From the NCBI GenBank assembly GCA_937922945.1, contig CAKZUP010000050.1:1-44817 (forward strand): DNA of 44,817 nucleotides. The letters are read 5' to 3'. This DNA comes from an uncultured Granulosicoccaceae bacterium (GTDB lineage: Bacteria; Pseudomonadota; Gammaproteobacteria; Granulosicoccales; Granulosicoccaceae). The stretch's first letter is position 1. Each line of letters begins with the position of its first letter. Of the stretch, positions 1-8,077 are shown piece by piece. The notes beneath the pieces were generated by a model. It worked only from the letters and a program-made list of their open reading frames with translations, searched no databases and was not told the DNA's origin. The position numbers and the translations under genes were made by a program.

Positions 1-973
1 GGTGTTTTGCCAAATCAAATTTTCCCCAGTGGATTGGAAAGAACAGTTCTGCTTTCAGATCGATTGCGGCCTGAACCGATTGTTCGGGCATCATATGAAT
101 TTCAGACCAACCCTTGTCGTACGCGCCGTTTTCGATAAACGCAATATCGAAAGGGCCGTATTGTTCACCCACTTTTTTAAACTCATCGAAGTAGCCGGAG
201 TCGCCACTAAAGTAAATGGATTGCTGCGGGTTCTTGATAACCCATGCTCCCCATAGCGTAGTGTTTCTGTTTGTTAAGCCACGGCCACTGAAATGCCTTG
301 TTGGAGTGAGTGTGAACTCGGTGTTTTTTACGGTGTGCGCTTCATACCAATCCAACTCGATAATTTTTTCACTCGGTACTCCCCAGCGTTCAAGATGCGA
401 TTGGACACCTAAAGGCACGAGAAACATCGCTGTGCGTGACGCGAGTTCGCTCATGGCCTTGCTGTCCAGATGATCATAGTGATCATGTGAAATAATTACC
501 ACGTCAACGTCTGGTATATCGTTTATGTTCGGATCTTCGGTCATTGCAAACGGTTTGCCTCCAATGGGTATAGGAGAGGCACGGTTAAAAATGGGATCGG
601 TTAGAACGGTGAGTTGATTTGTCCGTAATAGCACGGTTGAGTGACCAAACCAGACAAAGTCGCCTGCGTTAAAGTCGCTTATATCAAAGCGTTGGGACGG
701 GATAGCATCATCCGGATTTTTATTCCGAGGCGGAAACAAGTAAAGATGAATATCCATGGATTCACCTTTTTTACGTGTGTCTACGGTTGTTTCAACCCGG
801 TTTTGAAATTTACCGTTGCGTTGGTTAGGCGATACACTAATACGTTTGAGTGATTCTTTTGTTGGCTTTGCGCCGAACTGCGGTGCGAAGTGCATGAATA
901 CCCAACCCAGCAGACTGAGCAAAAGCAAAACAATTCCAATCCATTTGAATGTCGACCACAACAGTTTTAGCAC
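1..973 (-). CDS. Metallo-beta-lactamase-fold hydrolase, membrane-anchored (UlaG/NAPE-PLD type), 3' end cut by window
   Basis: Reading leftward from a GTG at 973 gives an open frame to the window edge (324 codons, C-terminus missing). A GGAAAGGA ribosome site lies just upstream of the GTG. Residues about 4-26 form one hydrophobic segment (LKLLWSTFKWIGIVLLLLS), so the enzyme is probably anchored with its domain in the periplasm. The body has the zinc-binding motif SHDHYDHLD near residue 162, preceded by VWFGHSTVLL, and later HFSGRG, SGDSGY and PIHWGKF. This is the pattern of the broad MBL-fold family that includes UlaG lactonase and NAPE-phospholipase D. The substrate cannot be told. It diverges from comM. 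Confidence 0.85.
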   Translation of the reverse strand, partial: MLKLLWSTFKWIGIVLLLLSLLGWVFMHFAPQFGAKPTKESLKRISVSPNQRNGKFQNRVETTVDTRKKGESMDIHLYLFPPRNKNPDDAIPSQRFDISDFNAGDFVWFGHSTVLLRTNQLTVLTDPIFNRASPIPIGGKPFAMTEDPNINDIPDVDVVIISHDHYDHLDSKAMSELASRTAMFLVPLGVQSHLERWGVPSEKIIELDWYEAHTVKNTEFTLTPTRHFSGRGLTNRNTTLWGAWVIKNPQQSIYFSGDSGYFDEFKKVGEQYGPFDIAFIENGAYDKGWSEIHMMPEQSVQAAIDLKAELFFPIHWGKFDLAKH

Positions 974-1110
974 TTGAAATCCTTTCCGTAATCACTTTGC
1001 TTTGCGCTTCGCAAGTATAAATCACTTATGGATTACTTTCACAGTTGTTACCAATGTATCAACTGCCTGTAGCTTTCGTAACAAATGCAGATTCACGCTC
1101 ACAGCCACAA

Positions 1111-1139
1111 TTGCTGATCACTTCGTAGCCGGTTATGCT
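1111..1139 (+). promoter_or_regulatory. Likely sigma70 promoter of comM
   Basis: TTGCTG at 1111-1116 and TATGCT at 1134-1139 are separated by exactly 17 bases and lie about 35 bases before the comM start. The -10 matches consensus at 5 of 6 and the -35 at 4 of 6. This is a pattern match only. Confidence 0.45.
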
Positions 1140-1174
1140 AAGCGCTTGCAAATACAGAACAAGGATGTTCTTTT

Positions 1175-2680
1175 ATGTCATACGCCACTGTGCAGTCCTG
1201 CACGCTCTCGGGTATTAACGCGCTTCCGGTTACGGTAGAAATTCATATTGGTGGCGGCTTGCCGGGTATGTCGATTGTCGGCTTGCCCCAATCGGCGGTG
1301 CGTGAAAGTAAAGATCGTGTTAAAGCCGCCATTGTGCACGTGGGGCTTAAATTTCCGATGGTGAAGATTGTTGTAAACCTTGCACCGGCCGATTTACCCA
1401 AGCAGGGCGGGCGCTTCGATTTACCCATTGCGTTGGGTGTGTTACTCGCTACCGGGCAATTGCCTGAAGGCGCTTTGGACCATCGAGTGGTGGTTGGGGA
1501 GCTTGGGCTAACGGGCCAAATTCGGGCAGTATCGGGAGCATTGCCAACGGCGTTAGCCTTCAGTCAATCACGCGTTGGTTTAATCATGCCTGAAGCGAAT
1601 CAGCATGAAGCCATGCGCAGTGCACACACCAAATTGTATTTAGCCACTGACTTGCTCAGCTTGTATTCGCAACTTAAACGTAAACGCTTGCGTGAAGTTA
1701 AACGGGATACATTTGCCAGTACGGAGCTTGACAAGCAACAAGGCTTGCGCCTGGATATGGCAGATGTACGCGGTCAGGCGCGAGCGCGGCGTGCGCTTGA
1801 AATAGCCGCTGCCGGTGCGCATAACTTAATTATGGTTGGGCCGCCTGGTACGGGTAAATCTATGTTGGCCAGTCGCATGCCATCGATACAACCGAGTATG
1901 AGTGATAAAGAAGCGATGGAAACAGCGTCTATACAATCGATATCGCATACTGGCTTTGATGATAGTCATTGGGGTATACGACCGTTTCGCAGTCCACATC
2001 ACACGTCTTCGGGTGTGGCCTTGGTCGGTGGCGGCAGTAAACCCATGCCAGGTGAAATTTCCATGGCCCATAACGGTGTGTTGTTTCTGGATGAACTCAG
2101 CGAATTTCCAAGAGCTGTACTCGACGTGTTACGCGAACCCATGGAAACCGGCAACATCAGTATTGCCCGAGCTGCAAGGCAATGTGAGTTCCCCGCACGC
2201 TTTCAATTGGTTGCCGCAATGAACCCGTGCCCGTGTGGTTATTATGGAGACGACGACATTCAATGCCGCTGCACCCCTGATCAGATAGCGCGTTATGCCA
2301 TGCGAATATCCGGACCGTTTCTTGATCGCATCGATTTGCATGTGCAGGTGTCACGATTGTCCCGACAGCAAATGCAATCGACCAACGTGCAGGAGAGTAG
2401 TGAGTGTATAAGGCAACGCGTATCGAACGCCCGGGCTATTCAAATGGCACGGCAGCAAAGCGTTAATAGTCAATTACGTGGAAATCTACTGGATAAGTAT
2501 GTGCAGCTCGACAAACCATCGCAAACCCTGCTTGATAACGCCAGCGATCAATTGGCTTTATCGCTACGAGCAGTGCATCGGGTGTTGCGTGTGGCTCGAA
2601 CTATTGCAGACTTGGATGCGTTGTGTGATGTTGAATCGGAGCATGTGGTGGAGGCGTTAAGTTATCGGCAGCGGCATTAA
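1175..2680 (+). CDS. comM: YifB/ComM family Mg-chelatase-like AAA+ ATPase
   Basis: The 501-residue protein has the usual ComM length and architecture. The N-terminal domain (GGGLPGMSIVGLP, then ESKDRVKAAI) has a Lon-protease-like fold. The AAA+ module follows, with Walker A GPPGTGKS near residue 222 and the Walker B-like FLDELSEF near 305. A Cys cluster (CPCGYYGDDDIQCRC) lies near residue 352, and the Mg-chelatase C-terminal helical domain ends the protein. In Vibrio cholerae, ComM is a hexameric helicase that promotes branch migration during natural transformation. Whether this organism takes up DNA is not shown here, although the type IV pilus locus at 35-44 kb makes it worth asking. AAGGA sits a normal distance before the ATG. 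Confidence 0.93.
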   Translation: MSYATVQSCTLSGINALPVTVEIHIGGGLPGMSIVGLPQSAVRESKDRVKAAIVHVGLKFPMVKIVVNLAPADLPKQGGRFDLPIALGVLLATGQLPEGALDHRVVVGELGLTGQIRAVSGALPTALAFSQSRVGLIMPEANQHEAMRSAHTKLYLATDLLSLYSQLKRKRLREVKRDTFASTELDKQQGLRLDMADVRGQARARRALEIAAAGAHNLIMVGPPGTGKSMLASRMPSIQPSMSDKEAMETASIQSISHTGFDDSHWGIRPFRSPHHTSSGVALVGGGSKPMPGEISMAHNGVLFLDELSEFPRAVLDVLREPMETGNISIARAARQCEFPARFQLVAAMNPCPCGYYGDDDIQCRCTPDQIARYAMRISGPFLDRIDLHVQVSRLSRQQMQSTNVQESSECIRQRVSNARAIQMARQQSVNSQLRGNLLDKYVQLDKPSQTLLDNASDQLALSLRAVHRVLRVARTIADLDALCDVESEHVVEALSYRQRH

Positions 2681-2731
2681 TAATTGTTGTTTATTGCCCA
2701 TGTTGCGCTATTGCAAACTGTTGAACTCCAA

Positions 2732-3217
2732 TTAGTCTTCATTGCGATCCTCATCCAGTATTTGCCGAACTTGTTGTAAAACTGGCAGTGCTTGCTGAAT
2801 GGCATCGAAATCAAGCTTGTCAGATAATCTGGCTATGTCCCCACTCAGTGAGGCGATGGTTGTCTCTCGATAGTTTTTGCCGGCCTCTGTTATCCAGACA
2901 CACTTAGACCGCCCGTCTTTGGGGTTCGAGCGAAGCTCTATGAGCTTGTTCTGCTCCAGCTTGGTTAGTGAGTGTGTCATTGACGTTTTAGGTACCTGAA
3001 AAGCACTCGCCAGCGCCATCGGCGTTTGACCGTCCTTGACACGAATCAAGTGGTTCAGTACGGAAAACTGTGCAACGGTAAAACCATTGCCCAGTCGTTT
3101 CTGAAGCAGCGCGGAAGATAACTGGTTGACAATGCCCACCTCGTTAAAAAAAGAGAACGCAATACCAAGTGCCTGATCTGGAGTCATTTGCTTGGTGTGG
3201 GCATTTCGTTTTTTCAC
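2732..3217 (-). CDS. MarR-family transcriptional regulator
   Basis: A 161-residue protein with the MarR winged-helix pattern. Helices follow FTVAQFSVLNHLIRVKDGQ, the recognition region is ALASAFQVPKTSMTHSLTKLEQ, and the wing is IELRSNPKDGRSKCVWITEAG. These regulators bind palindromes as dimers and often release on binding phenolics or oxidants. It starts with GTG at 3217, which shares its last base with the TAG stop of the upstream nitroreductase-like gene, so the two are co-transcribed and probably translationally coupled. The duplicated palindromic element before that operon (4324-4361) is the natural candidate for its own operator. The inducer is unknown. Confidence 0.88.
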   Translation of the reverse strand: MKKRNAHTKQMTPDQALGIAFSFFNEVGIVNQLSSALLQKRLGNGFTVAQFSVLNHLIRVKDGQTPMALASAFQVPKTSMTHSLTKLEQNKLIELRSNPKDGRSKCVWITEAGKNYRETTIASLSGDIARLSDKLDFDAIQQALPVLQQVRQILDEDRNED

Positions 3218-4308
3218 TAGATTAGTTTAGCTTCAATAGGCCATCGAGGCGAGCTCGGTACTGTTGGACCATAGCCTAACCTACCAAGCATTTGTACTGT
3301 TTCACCAGGTTCAGCTAATAACTGATGCGCTTGGTCGTACATGTTTTTCATCTCACTGTACTCCTGCAATACCTGTGATACTGGATGCAAAGCTAGCCCT
3401 GCAGCGGTAGTTGTTAAATTGAGGCGCATCCATTGCCTGCCTGCATTTATTTGATCTTGCCGAGTGTTGTCACTGGTCTTTATCACCGCGTATGCCGGTG
3501 TTGCGAATAACATTTTTTTGTAAATTTTTATTGCCTCAGCATACTCGAAGCTCTCCGTATTCAATGAACCCTCTCGCGAGAGCATACCAGCCAGAATAGC
3601 AAGTTCAAAGAATGCGCCACTGAAATCGATACCATCCGGATTAGCTTCAATTTCGGCTTTACCAAGGCGAAACAGATCGGTCGATTCTTTCATTTTCTCG
3701 TAGGTACCGGTTTCCAGTAGCCACGCATCAAAAGTCAGTTGCTGCAACTGCTCTACGGTAGTCGTGTCGGTATAAATATCAGCCAGTGCCTTCAAAGCAT
3801 CGGGCACATCGGGTGTTTCCATGTTGAATGGTTCTTTGCAGGAACGTCTGGATAATACATGGTTGAACAATGGATCAACTGATGCTCCGGTTTTAAAGTT
3901 GGTAACGGCAACAGGGCCGTCCTCACCGTTTGGGAACAGATCAAAATCAACCAGATGACCGGAGGCGCTGGCGGCAATGGCGAGCTGTTCCAAAAAGCAA
4001 CCCATACCGATGGTGAGTTGCCGGTCAAATGGGTCGGTTTCTGGAAGATTTTTGTCCTTGTCACGCCAGATTTCCACTTGCCCTGGTGAATCAAGCCCCA
4101 CCAGCCATGGTTGGCGATTGTGCGGATTTGGTGCAAGGATGGCATACGACAGGGCCTGCATTCTCGGCTCGTCGTATTGACCGGCTTGTGTCCATGGGGC
4201 GAGTGCTTTCTCTGGATGTCGAGTCGCCAAAAACGCCGCACCGCCACCTGCGGCCAGGATAGTACCGCCACCAATGATTTTTAGAAATTTCCGCCGTGTA
4301 TTCATCAT
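3217..4308 (-). CDS. Tat-exported nitroreductase-family (Acg-like) flavoprotein
   Basis: A 363-residue protein beginning with a twin-arginine signal (NTRRKFLK followed by the hydrophobic GGGTILAAGGGAAFLA), so it is likely exported folded with its cofactor. AGGGAAA before the ATG is a good ribosome site. The body carries segments typical of the Acg-type nitroreductase-like proteins: ALSYAILAPNPHNRQPWLVGL near residue 50, FDRQLTIGMGCFLEQLAIAASASG, LSRRSCKEPF, and the C-terminal LGRLGYGP. These proteins bind FMN and usually act on quinone, nitro or unsaturated substrates, but the substrate here is unknown. It is the first gene of the operon with the MarR regulator and is therefore probably induced by the MarR ligand. 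Confidence 0.75.
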   Translation of the reverse strand: MMNTRRKFLKIIGGGTILAAGGGAAFLATRHPEKALAPWTQAGQYDEPRMQALSYAILAPNPHNRQPWLVGLDSPGQVEIWRDKDKNLPETDPFDRQLTIGMGCFLEQLAIAASASGHLVDFDLFPNGEDGPVAVTNFKTGASVDPLFNHVLSRRSCKEPFNMETPDVPDALKALADIYTDTTTVEQLQQLTFDAWLLETGTYEKMKESTDLFRLGKAEIEANPDGIDFSGAFFELAILAGMLSREGSLNTESFEYAEAIKIYKKMLFATPAYAVIKTSDNTRQDQINAGRQWMRLNLTTTAAGLALHPVSQVLQEYSEMKNMYDQAHQLLAEPGETVQMLGRLGYGPTVPSSPRWPIEAKLI

Positions 4309-4323
4309 GTTTTCCCTATTTAG

Positions 4324-4361
4324 TACGAAATCGAACTATAATATAATACGATATCGAACTA
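4324..4361. promoter_or_regulatory. Duplicated palindromic operator and promoter before the nitroreductase-MarR operon
   Basis: Two near-identical 15-mers, TACGAAATCGAACTA (4324-4338) and TACGATATCGAACTA (4347-4361), lie 23 bases apart and differ at one base. The second has a perfect CGATATCG core. They flank an AT-rich TATAATATAAT stretch that can serve as a -10 for either strand. Their position 16-53 bases before the operon start, and the MarR gene in the operon, make autoregulation likely. The site may also control the small plus-strand gene at 4431. Confidence 0.6.
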
Positions 4362-4430
4362 ATTGCAATGTCATTGCAAACACACAGCAAGCGTATTACA
4401 GAGAAATACGATTTTTGAAGGGGGGCTCTT

Positions 4431-4568
4431 ATGGCTGCAAACCAAATGCTGACGGTACGGATCACCGCAGAGGATCTGGAAAAACTCGATCGACTCGCTG
4501 CTATCCAAGGTCGACCTCGATCGCAGCTGGTGTCCTTGTTTGTTGGAAGTCCAGTCGAACCTGTTTGA
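4431..4568 (+). CDS. Small ribbon-helix-helix-like protein, possibly truncated
   Basis: An ATG preceded by the purine-rich GAAGGGGGG opens a 45-codon frame: MAANQMLTVRITAEDLEKLD, then RLAAIQGRPRSQLVSLFVGS. The opening is the typical CopG/Arc-type ribbon-helix-helix pattern: a beta strand (MLTVRIT), helix one (EDLEKLDRLAAIQG) and the RSQLV start of helix two. Helix two is cut short by an unrelated PVEPV ending. Such proteins are usually DNA-binding antitoxins or small repressors. No toxin is recognisable next to it. A one-base shift near 4540 would continue into the reading frame of the next small gene, so the gene may be frameshifted. Confidence 0.5.
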   Translation: MAANQMLTVRITAEDLEKLDRLAAIQGRPRSQLVSLFVGSPVEPV

Positions 4569-4611
4569 AGACGCCAATAGAGCTGTCTACATTCGTTTAG
4601 TTAGAGAGAGC

Positions 4612-4794
4612 ATGATGAAAAAACCGGATGAAGTTTTTAACACTGTGTTGACCATTGCCGGTGAATCAGTGCGGTTGTTTCCATTCGACATATCGTCCGC
4701 CCCTCGAAGCGCTATGGGAAAGCTGGTGGGTAACGGACGAGATGACAGTGATTCAGTCGTCGCAGCAATGACTCTGTTGTTTTCGCGATATTAA
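4612..4794 (+). CDS. Small hypothetical protein
   Basis: A 60-residue frame from an ATG after AGAGAGAG, reading MMKKPDEVFNTVLTIAGESV and ending in VVAAMTLLFSRY. The same frame is open back to about 4540, inside the preceding ribbon-helix-helix gene. This product may therefore be the displaced 3' part of one longer gene rather than a gene of its own. I do not recognise a family. Confidence 0.3.
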   Translation: MMKKPDEVFNTVLTIAGESVRLFPFDISSAPRSAMGKLVGNGRDDSDSVVAAMTLLFSRY

Positions 4795-4837
4795 ATTGGC
4801 AGTTATCAGAGGCACCACTTGCACCTTGAGTAAACCC

Positions 4838-5155
4838 TCACTCAACCTCAATAACATTCAGTTCAATGTCCAAATACTCACCTTCTTCACTGCCACTGAG
4901 CTTGAGTATCAATTCCGAATCCACTTGCAACTCTTTATTGAGAAGATCAGGTTCAAGAATAAAATACAGCATTGATCGTTGCTTGGCCGATGAGCCAGGA
5001 CCGCGCCCATACAAACTTGCAAAGCCTATGGGCTTGTTTAATTTCAGCGACTCTTCCGTGAACGCATAGACGATGCCTCCCTGTTCAGGAATCCTGTCAA
5101 CCCAAACTCTGAGTACACCGTCTTCAATGGCCTTTTTCGATAATCTGACCTTCAA
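4838..5155 (-). CDS. Small beta-rich protein co-transcribed with tyrosinase
   Basis: A 105-residue protein starting at TTG (5155) with GGAG six bases upstream, only 15 bases after the tyrosinase stop. It is rich in alternating hydrophobic residues (GVLRVWVD, GIVYAF, MLYFILEP, SELILKLSG, LDIELNVIEVE) and has no signal peptide or membrane segment. The order of its motifs (V-R-V-W-V-D, then A-S-L-Y-G-R-G-P-G) resembles the tyrosinase C-terminal domain (E-V-R-V-Y-V-D, then A-V-F-F-G-H-G-P-C). It could thus be a stand-alone copy of that beta-sandwich. A role as a partner or copper-loading helper is inference from position only. Confidence 0.65.
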   Translation of the reverse strand: MKVRLSKKAIEDGVLRVWVDRIPEQGGIVYAFTEESLKLNKPIGFASLYGRGPGSSAKQRSMLYFILEPDLLNKELQVDSELILKLSGSEEGEYLDIELNVIEVE

Positions 5156-5170
5156 GTAGAACTCCGGTAA

Positions 5171-6598
5171 TTATGCATGCGCGTAGGTACGCAATGAACA
5201 TTGGTCGTATATGAGGGCATCTTGTGCAACCTGTTTACCGGACTCATCCACGATAACCAAGTAAACGCAAAGGTTATCAACAGACTTTTTCCTTCCAATA
5301 AACTTTCGTAGCCCTCTGGTTATATCTATGCGATACCGAGTGTGATCATAACGCAATGGATGCTTGGAACGTAAGTCGTAACGATCACGATGTGCCAGTT
5401 CAGGGTTGCAATGTCCGGGGGCGCCATGGCATGGCCCGTGACCGAAAAACACAGCTCGTCCGGCGTATCCGCCAGATTTATACCCTGTGGAGGCGGTGCA
5501 ATTAGGGTTATCCACATAAACCCGAACTTCAAAACTTTCCTTGGGTGGCCTTAATTTATGGAATTCAAGCTCTGCCCGTACAAAGCCACCCTCAACGGTG
5601 CCTAAGTCGATGGGAGTCGTTTTCGATGCCGCAGCAGATATGGACACCAATGGTGGTGCTGCCGATGTACCAATGGCGCCTATCGCGGCTTCAACCGAAT
5701 CTTCAGAGTATATGTAACGTAATGTGTGTTCGTTATCGATTAAATCGCGACCAAGTCTCCCATCATAGACAACCGAATCCAGGACATGTTGAGGCACGTT
5801 GGAGTTTGGCCACAGTGCTTGCCAATCGGCCCAAACCTTATCGCACATACAATGGTGCAGCCAAAACAACGGGTCGAATGCGGCCGATACCAGTCTTGAC
5901 ATATCGCCTGAAGGGAAGGGTAGTCTGGAATTCGGATCGCTCCCTCCAACAACCACATGTACCATTCCGTGAGCACCAAAGTCCAGGTCGCTCTGAAACG
6001 CATAGAAGTTGGGATTGGATAAATAGCGGGCCACTTCGTTTTCCAGTTGAGGTATCTCAGAACGTAGTCTTGCTGGTGCTCTTGTAGTCCATTCATCGTC
6101 TCCGCTTAAACCAAGCCCAACTCGACGATACAAACTCGGTGCACTGGATAACGGATTGAATGTTTCTAATCCGTTAACGTCATCATAAACCTCATCGTTT
6201 AATACTCGGGGAATGCCATTGGGTGCATGCGTTGCCGCTGCGTATTGCGTCCAATCCCAATAGGGCAGTGTTAATTCCAATTCAGTATCGTTGCGTGCCC
6301 ATTGAAGCGCGCTGTTTAATGCTTTCTCGAAAGAGTAAATATAAGAACGGTGCCAAGTTAGAAACAATCGATTGTCATCGTGGCAAAGGTCTAAATCATA
6401 GCCATGTCCTCGCGCGTGGGCAAAGTATCCACGTCGATCTCCCGGCGCAAGGTCGGAAATTTCATACATGGCAAAGTATGCCTCGCGCAAATCCTGAATA
6501 TCTTCATCACGCAAACGCATCAAGTCGAATCTGATCAACGGTAATCCGGCTCGTTTACGTAGAAAGTTTAACTTGGCGATGGTGGTCATAATAGTCAC
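5171..6598 (-). CDS. Tyrosinase / polyphenol oxidase family type-3 copper protein
   Basis: The 475-residue protein has the tyrosinase central domain in its first 265 residues. The CuA site is formed by His61 or His65, His73 and His83 in CHDDNRLFLTWHRSYIYSFE. The conserved LPYWDW is at 111-116. The CuB site is His210 and His214 (AHGMVHVVVGG) and the His pair in DPLFWLHHCMCDKVWADWQ near 248. Such enzymes oxidise phenols to o-quinones with O2. Residues 310-475 form a Cys- and His-containing beta-rich domain as seen in plant polyphenol oxidases. No signal peptide is visible. The start is GTG (6598) or ATG (6589). It is followed at once by the small protein at 4838-5155. Confidence 0.88.
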   Translation of the reverse strand: MTIMTTIAKLNFLRKRAGLPLIRFDLMRLRDEDIQDLREAYFAMYEISDLAPGDRRGYFAHARGHGYDLDLCHDDNRLFLTWHRSYIYSFEKALNSALQWARNDTELELTLPYWDWTQYAAATHAPNGIPRVLNDEVYDDVNGLETFNPLSSAPSLYRRVGLGLSGDDEWTTRAPARLRSEIPQLENEVARYLSNPNFYAFQSDLDFGAHGMVHVVVGGSDPNSRLPFPSGDMSRLVSAAFDPLFWLHHCMCDKVWADWQALWPNSNVPQHVLDSVVYDGRLGRDLIDNEHTLRYIYSEDSVEAAIGAIGTSAAPPLVSISAAASKTTPIDLGTVEGGFVRAELEFHKLRPPKESFEVRVYVDNPNCTASTGYKSGGYAGRAVFFGHGPCHGAPGHCNPELAHRDRYDLRSKHPLRYDHTRYRIDITRGLRKFIGRKKSVDNLCVYLVIVDESGKQVAQDALIYDQCSLRTYAHA

Positions 6599-6908
6599 CC
6601 GAGATAGTTATTGGTTCGAGAGCATTTATATTTGGAGAGCTGAAGCCTGTTTGTGAAAAATGATTCAAGGGCTTCACTTTAATTACTGTGTCGATAATTA
6701 CGCTGTTTGTCTATCCTGTAGTTAGGTTATGCGGGATATGACATGATCATTTGGTTAAGTGCTATTCGTGAAAAACTACTTCAAGGTATTAGTAGAAATG
6801 GGCGAGCATTTTCAGTGCTCACGCTAAAGGGGTGATTTGACTTGACGATTCCGTATCAGCGTTAACATAGTGGCGTTAGCGAAATTTAACGAGTATCGCT
6901 TGCATGAG
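6599..6908. other. Intergenic region between divergent tyrosinase and SRPBCC genes
   Basis: About 310 bases with no credible gene. It must hold the divergent promoters. The only structure I see is an approximate direct repeat, GTGAAAAATGATTCAAGG (6653-6670) and GTGAAAAACTACTTCAAGG (6768-6786), about 115 bases apart, which could be paired regulator sites. Confidence 0.4.
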
Positions 6909-7373
6909 ATGATAAAGATTATGAAGTCTGACTACCAACAAACTATAGTCACCACGGCAAGCGCGGCTAAAGCTTATTGGGCGTTATCCGCCGGTATGCA
7001 CACCTGGTGGACCAAGCCAGATGCACCAATGAAAGCCGTTGGAGACAGGTCTAAATTTACGTTTCCACCCAACAAGAGCTACTGGACGTTCGAAGCTACA
7101 GAACTTATTCCAGATAAGCGTGTTGTCATGGTGTGTGTTGATGCGCTGCACATACACGAAGGCCAGCCTGAGACCATTAAAACGGAGTGGCTTAATACAC
7201 AGGCAAGCTGGGATATTCGCACGTTAGAGAACAAAACTGAAATAACCTTTGTGCATCGGGGCCTTGTACCACAGCTTCATTGCTATGAGGTTTGTCAGGC
7301 TGGTTGGGATTATTTCTTCTTGACCAGTCTGCAGGCGTTTCTTGATACCGGCGTGGGTAGGCCTCATCAATGA
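6909..7373 (+). CDS. SRPBCC / AHSA1-like START-domain protein
   Basis: About 154 residues with the pattern of activator-of-Hsp90-like SRPBCC proteins: YQQTIVTTASAAKAYWALS, then MHTWWTKPD, YWTFEATELIPDKRVVMVC, TQASWDIRTLENKTEITFVHRGL and the C-terminal helix GWDYFFLTSLQAFLDTG. This fold forms a hydrophobic cavity that binds lipids or other small ligands. The ligand here is unknown. The frame is open back to a GTG at 6870, but the domain begins right after the ATGs at 6909 and 6921, and no ribosome site clearly decides between them. Confidence 0.7.
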   Translation: MIKIMKSDYQQTIVTTASAAKAYWALSAGMHTWWTKPDAPMKAVGDRSKFTFPPNKSYWTFEATELIPDKRVVMVCVDALHIHEGQPETIKTEWLNTQASWDIRTLENKTEITFVHRGLVPQLHCYEVCQAGWDYFFLTSLQAFLDTGVGRPHQ

Positions 7374-7465
7374 GGTTGTGGTTGCTACTCACGTTGTGGC
7401 AAAAAGGCGAACACGTTATTGTTCAAGTACACGGCAAAATGCCTGTGCATTTTCCGCTTCAACAA

Positions 7466-7521
7466 ACCCAGTCAAACACACCCAGTTAAACAGACTCAGT
7501 TAAACAAACTCAGTTAAAAAG
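7466..7521. repeat. Four 14-bp tandem repeats overlapping a stop codon
   Basis: Four units of 14 bases: ACCCAGTCAAACAC, ACCCAGTTAAACAG, ACTCAGTTAAACAA and ACTCAGTTAAAAAG, running 7466-7521 without gaps. The last unit contains the TGA stop of the minus-strand gene at 7510-7776. Confidence 0.9.
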
Positions 7522-7776
7522 AAATTCAAATTTTAATTCCTTGCTCACATCAGTATCAACAAACGCTTCCTGAAAGTCACGCTCACTGGAATCTGCCAAG
7601 TAGCCTTCAAGTGTTAACGAGTCGTCTAAAATTGTCTCTGAGGCACGTTCGCTCGGCGCAAGTGCATCTTGTAAGAGTTGGATTGGGTCGTCGTTTGTTA
7701 CGATGGCGGACGCTGGGCCGGCGAGTAACGCGCTGAGTGTAATTATGGTGGCAGTCGCTTTTTTCATGATATTCAT
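7510..7776 (-). CDS. Small secreted hypothetical protein
   Basis: The best start is the ATG at 7776, which has AGAAGGA nine bases upstream. The 88-residue product opens with a classical signal peptide (MNIMKKATATIITLSALLAG then PASA, a clear A-X-A cleavage site). The mature part of about 65 residues is acidic (SERASETILDDSLTLEGYLADS, SERDFQEAFVD) and has no cysteine. I do not recognise a family. Its stop codon lies in the 14-bp tandem repeat. Confidence 0.6.
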   Translation of the reverse strand: MNIMKKATATIITLSALLAGPASAIVTNDDPIQLLQDALAPSERASETILDDSLTLEGYLADSSERDFQEAFVDTDVSKELKFEFLFN

Positions 7777-8077
7777 TGTGCTGATTCCTTCTCTTAATTG
7801 AAACGGGTTAGTTTGCGTGGCTGAACTGTGTCGAACCAACGCGGCTTGTCCATGTCAGTAGTATCGGGTGCACGCATTGCTGCCGAATTGCGAGAAATAT
7901 ACGGATTTGTAAAGAACGTGGAATCACTGGGGGAAGCGAGGGTCAGGTCACACATCCTGCGAATTTAATCGCTTCTCGCCACCACGACGATTCGCTATAC
8001 TCTGGCTACCATTCCATTCTTTGCGTGCTTGTCGAGCAATTAATTCTCCCTGAAACTGAACTACGATATCCAATACG
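7777..8077. other. Intergenic region before coaA
   Basis: About 300 bases between divergent genes, with no credible ORF. TATACT at 7996-8001 is a plausible -10 for coaA transcription, but the matching -35 is poor. I see no repeat or hairpin. Confidence 0.3.

Noticed and set aside
837..1025. 62-codon minus-strand frame next to the first gene
   Set aside because: It is a different frame of the MBL-fold gene that starts at 973. The true frame carries the metal motifs and ribosome site.
4274..4600. 108-codon plus-strand frame across the MarR operator
   Set aside because: It runs through the promoter and operator region in the wrong frame for the small gene at 4431 and has no ribosome site.
4826..4845. 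TTGAGT/ACTCAA hairpin between the small gene and the tyrosinase partner
   Set aside because: A 6-bp AT-rich stem with no T-run is too weak to call a terminator.
5545..6087. 180-codon frame opposite the tyrosinase gene
   Set aside because: It is the shadow of a gene whose copper motifs are clear on the other strand, and it has no family features.
7466..7521. CRISPR array
   Set aside because: The repeats are contiguous 14-mers without spacers, and no cas gene is present. The other tandem repeats in the window fail the same test.
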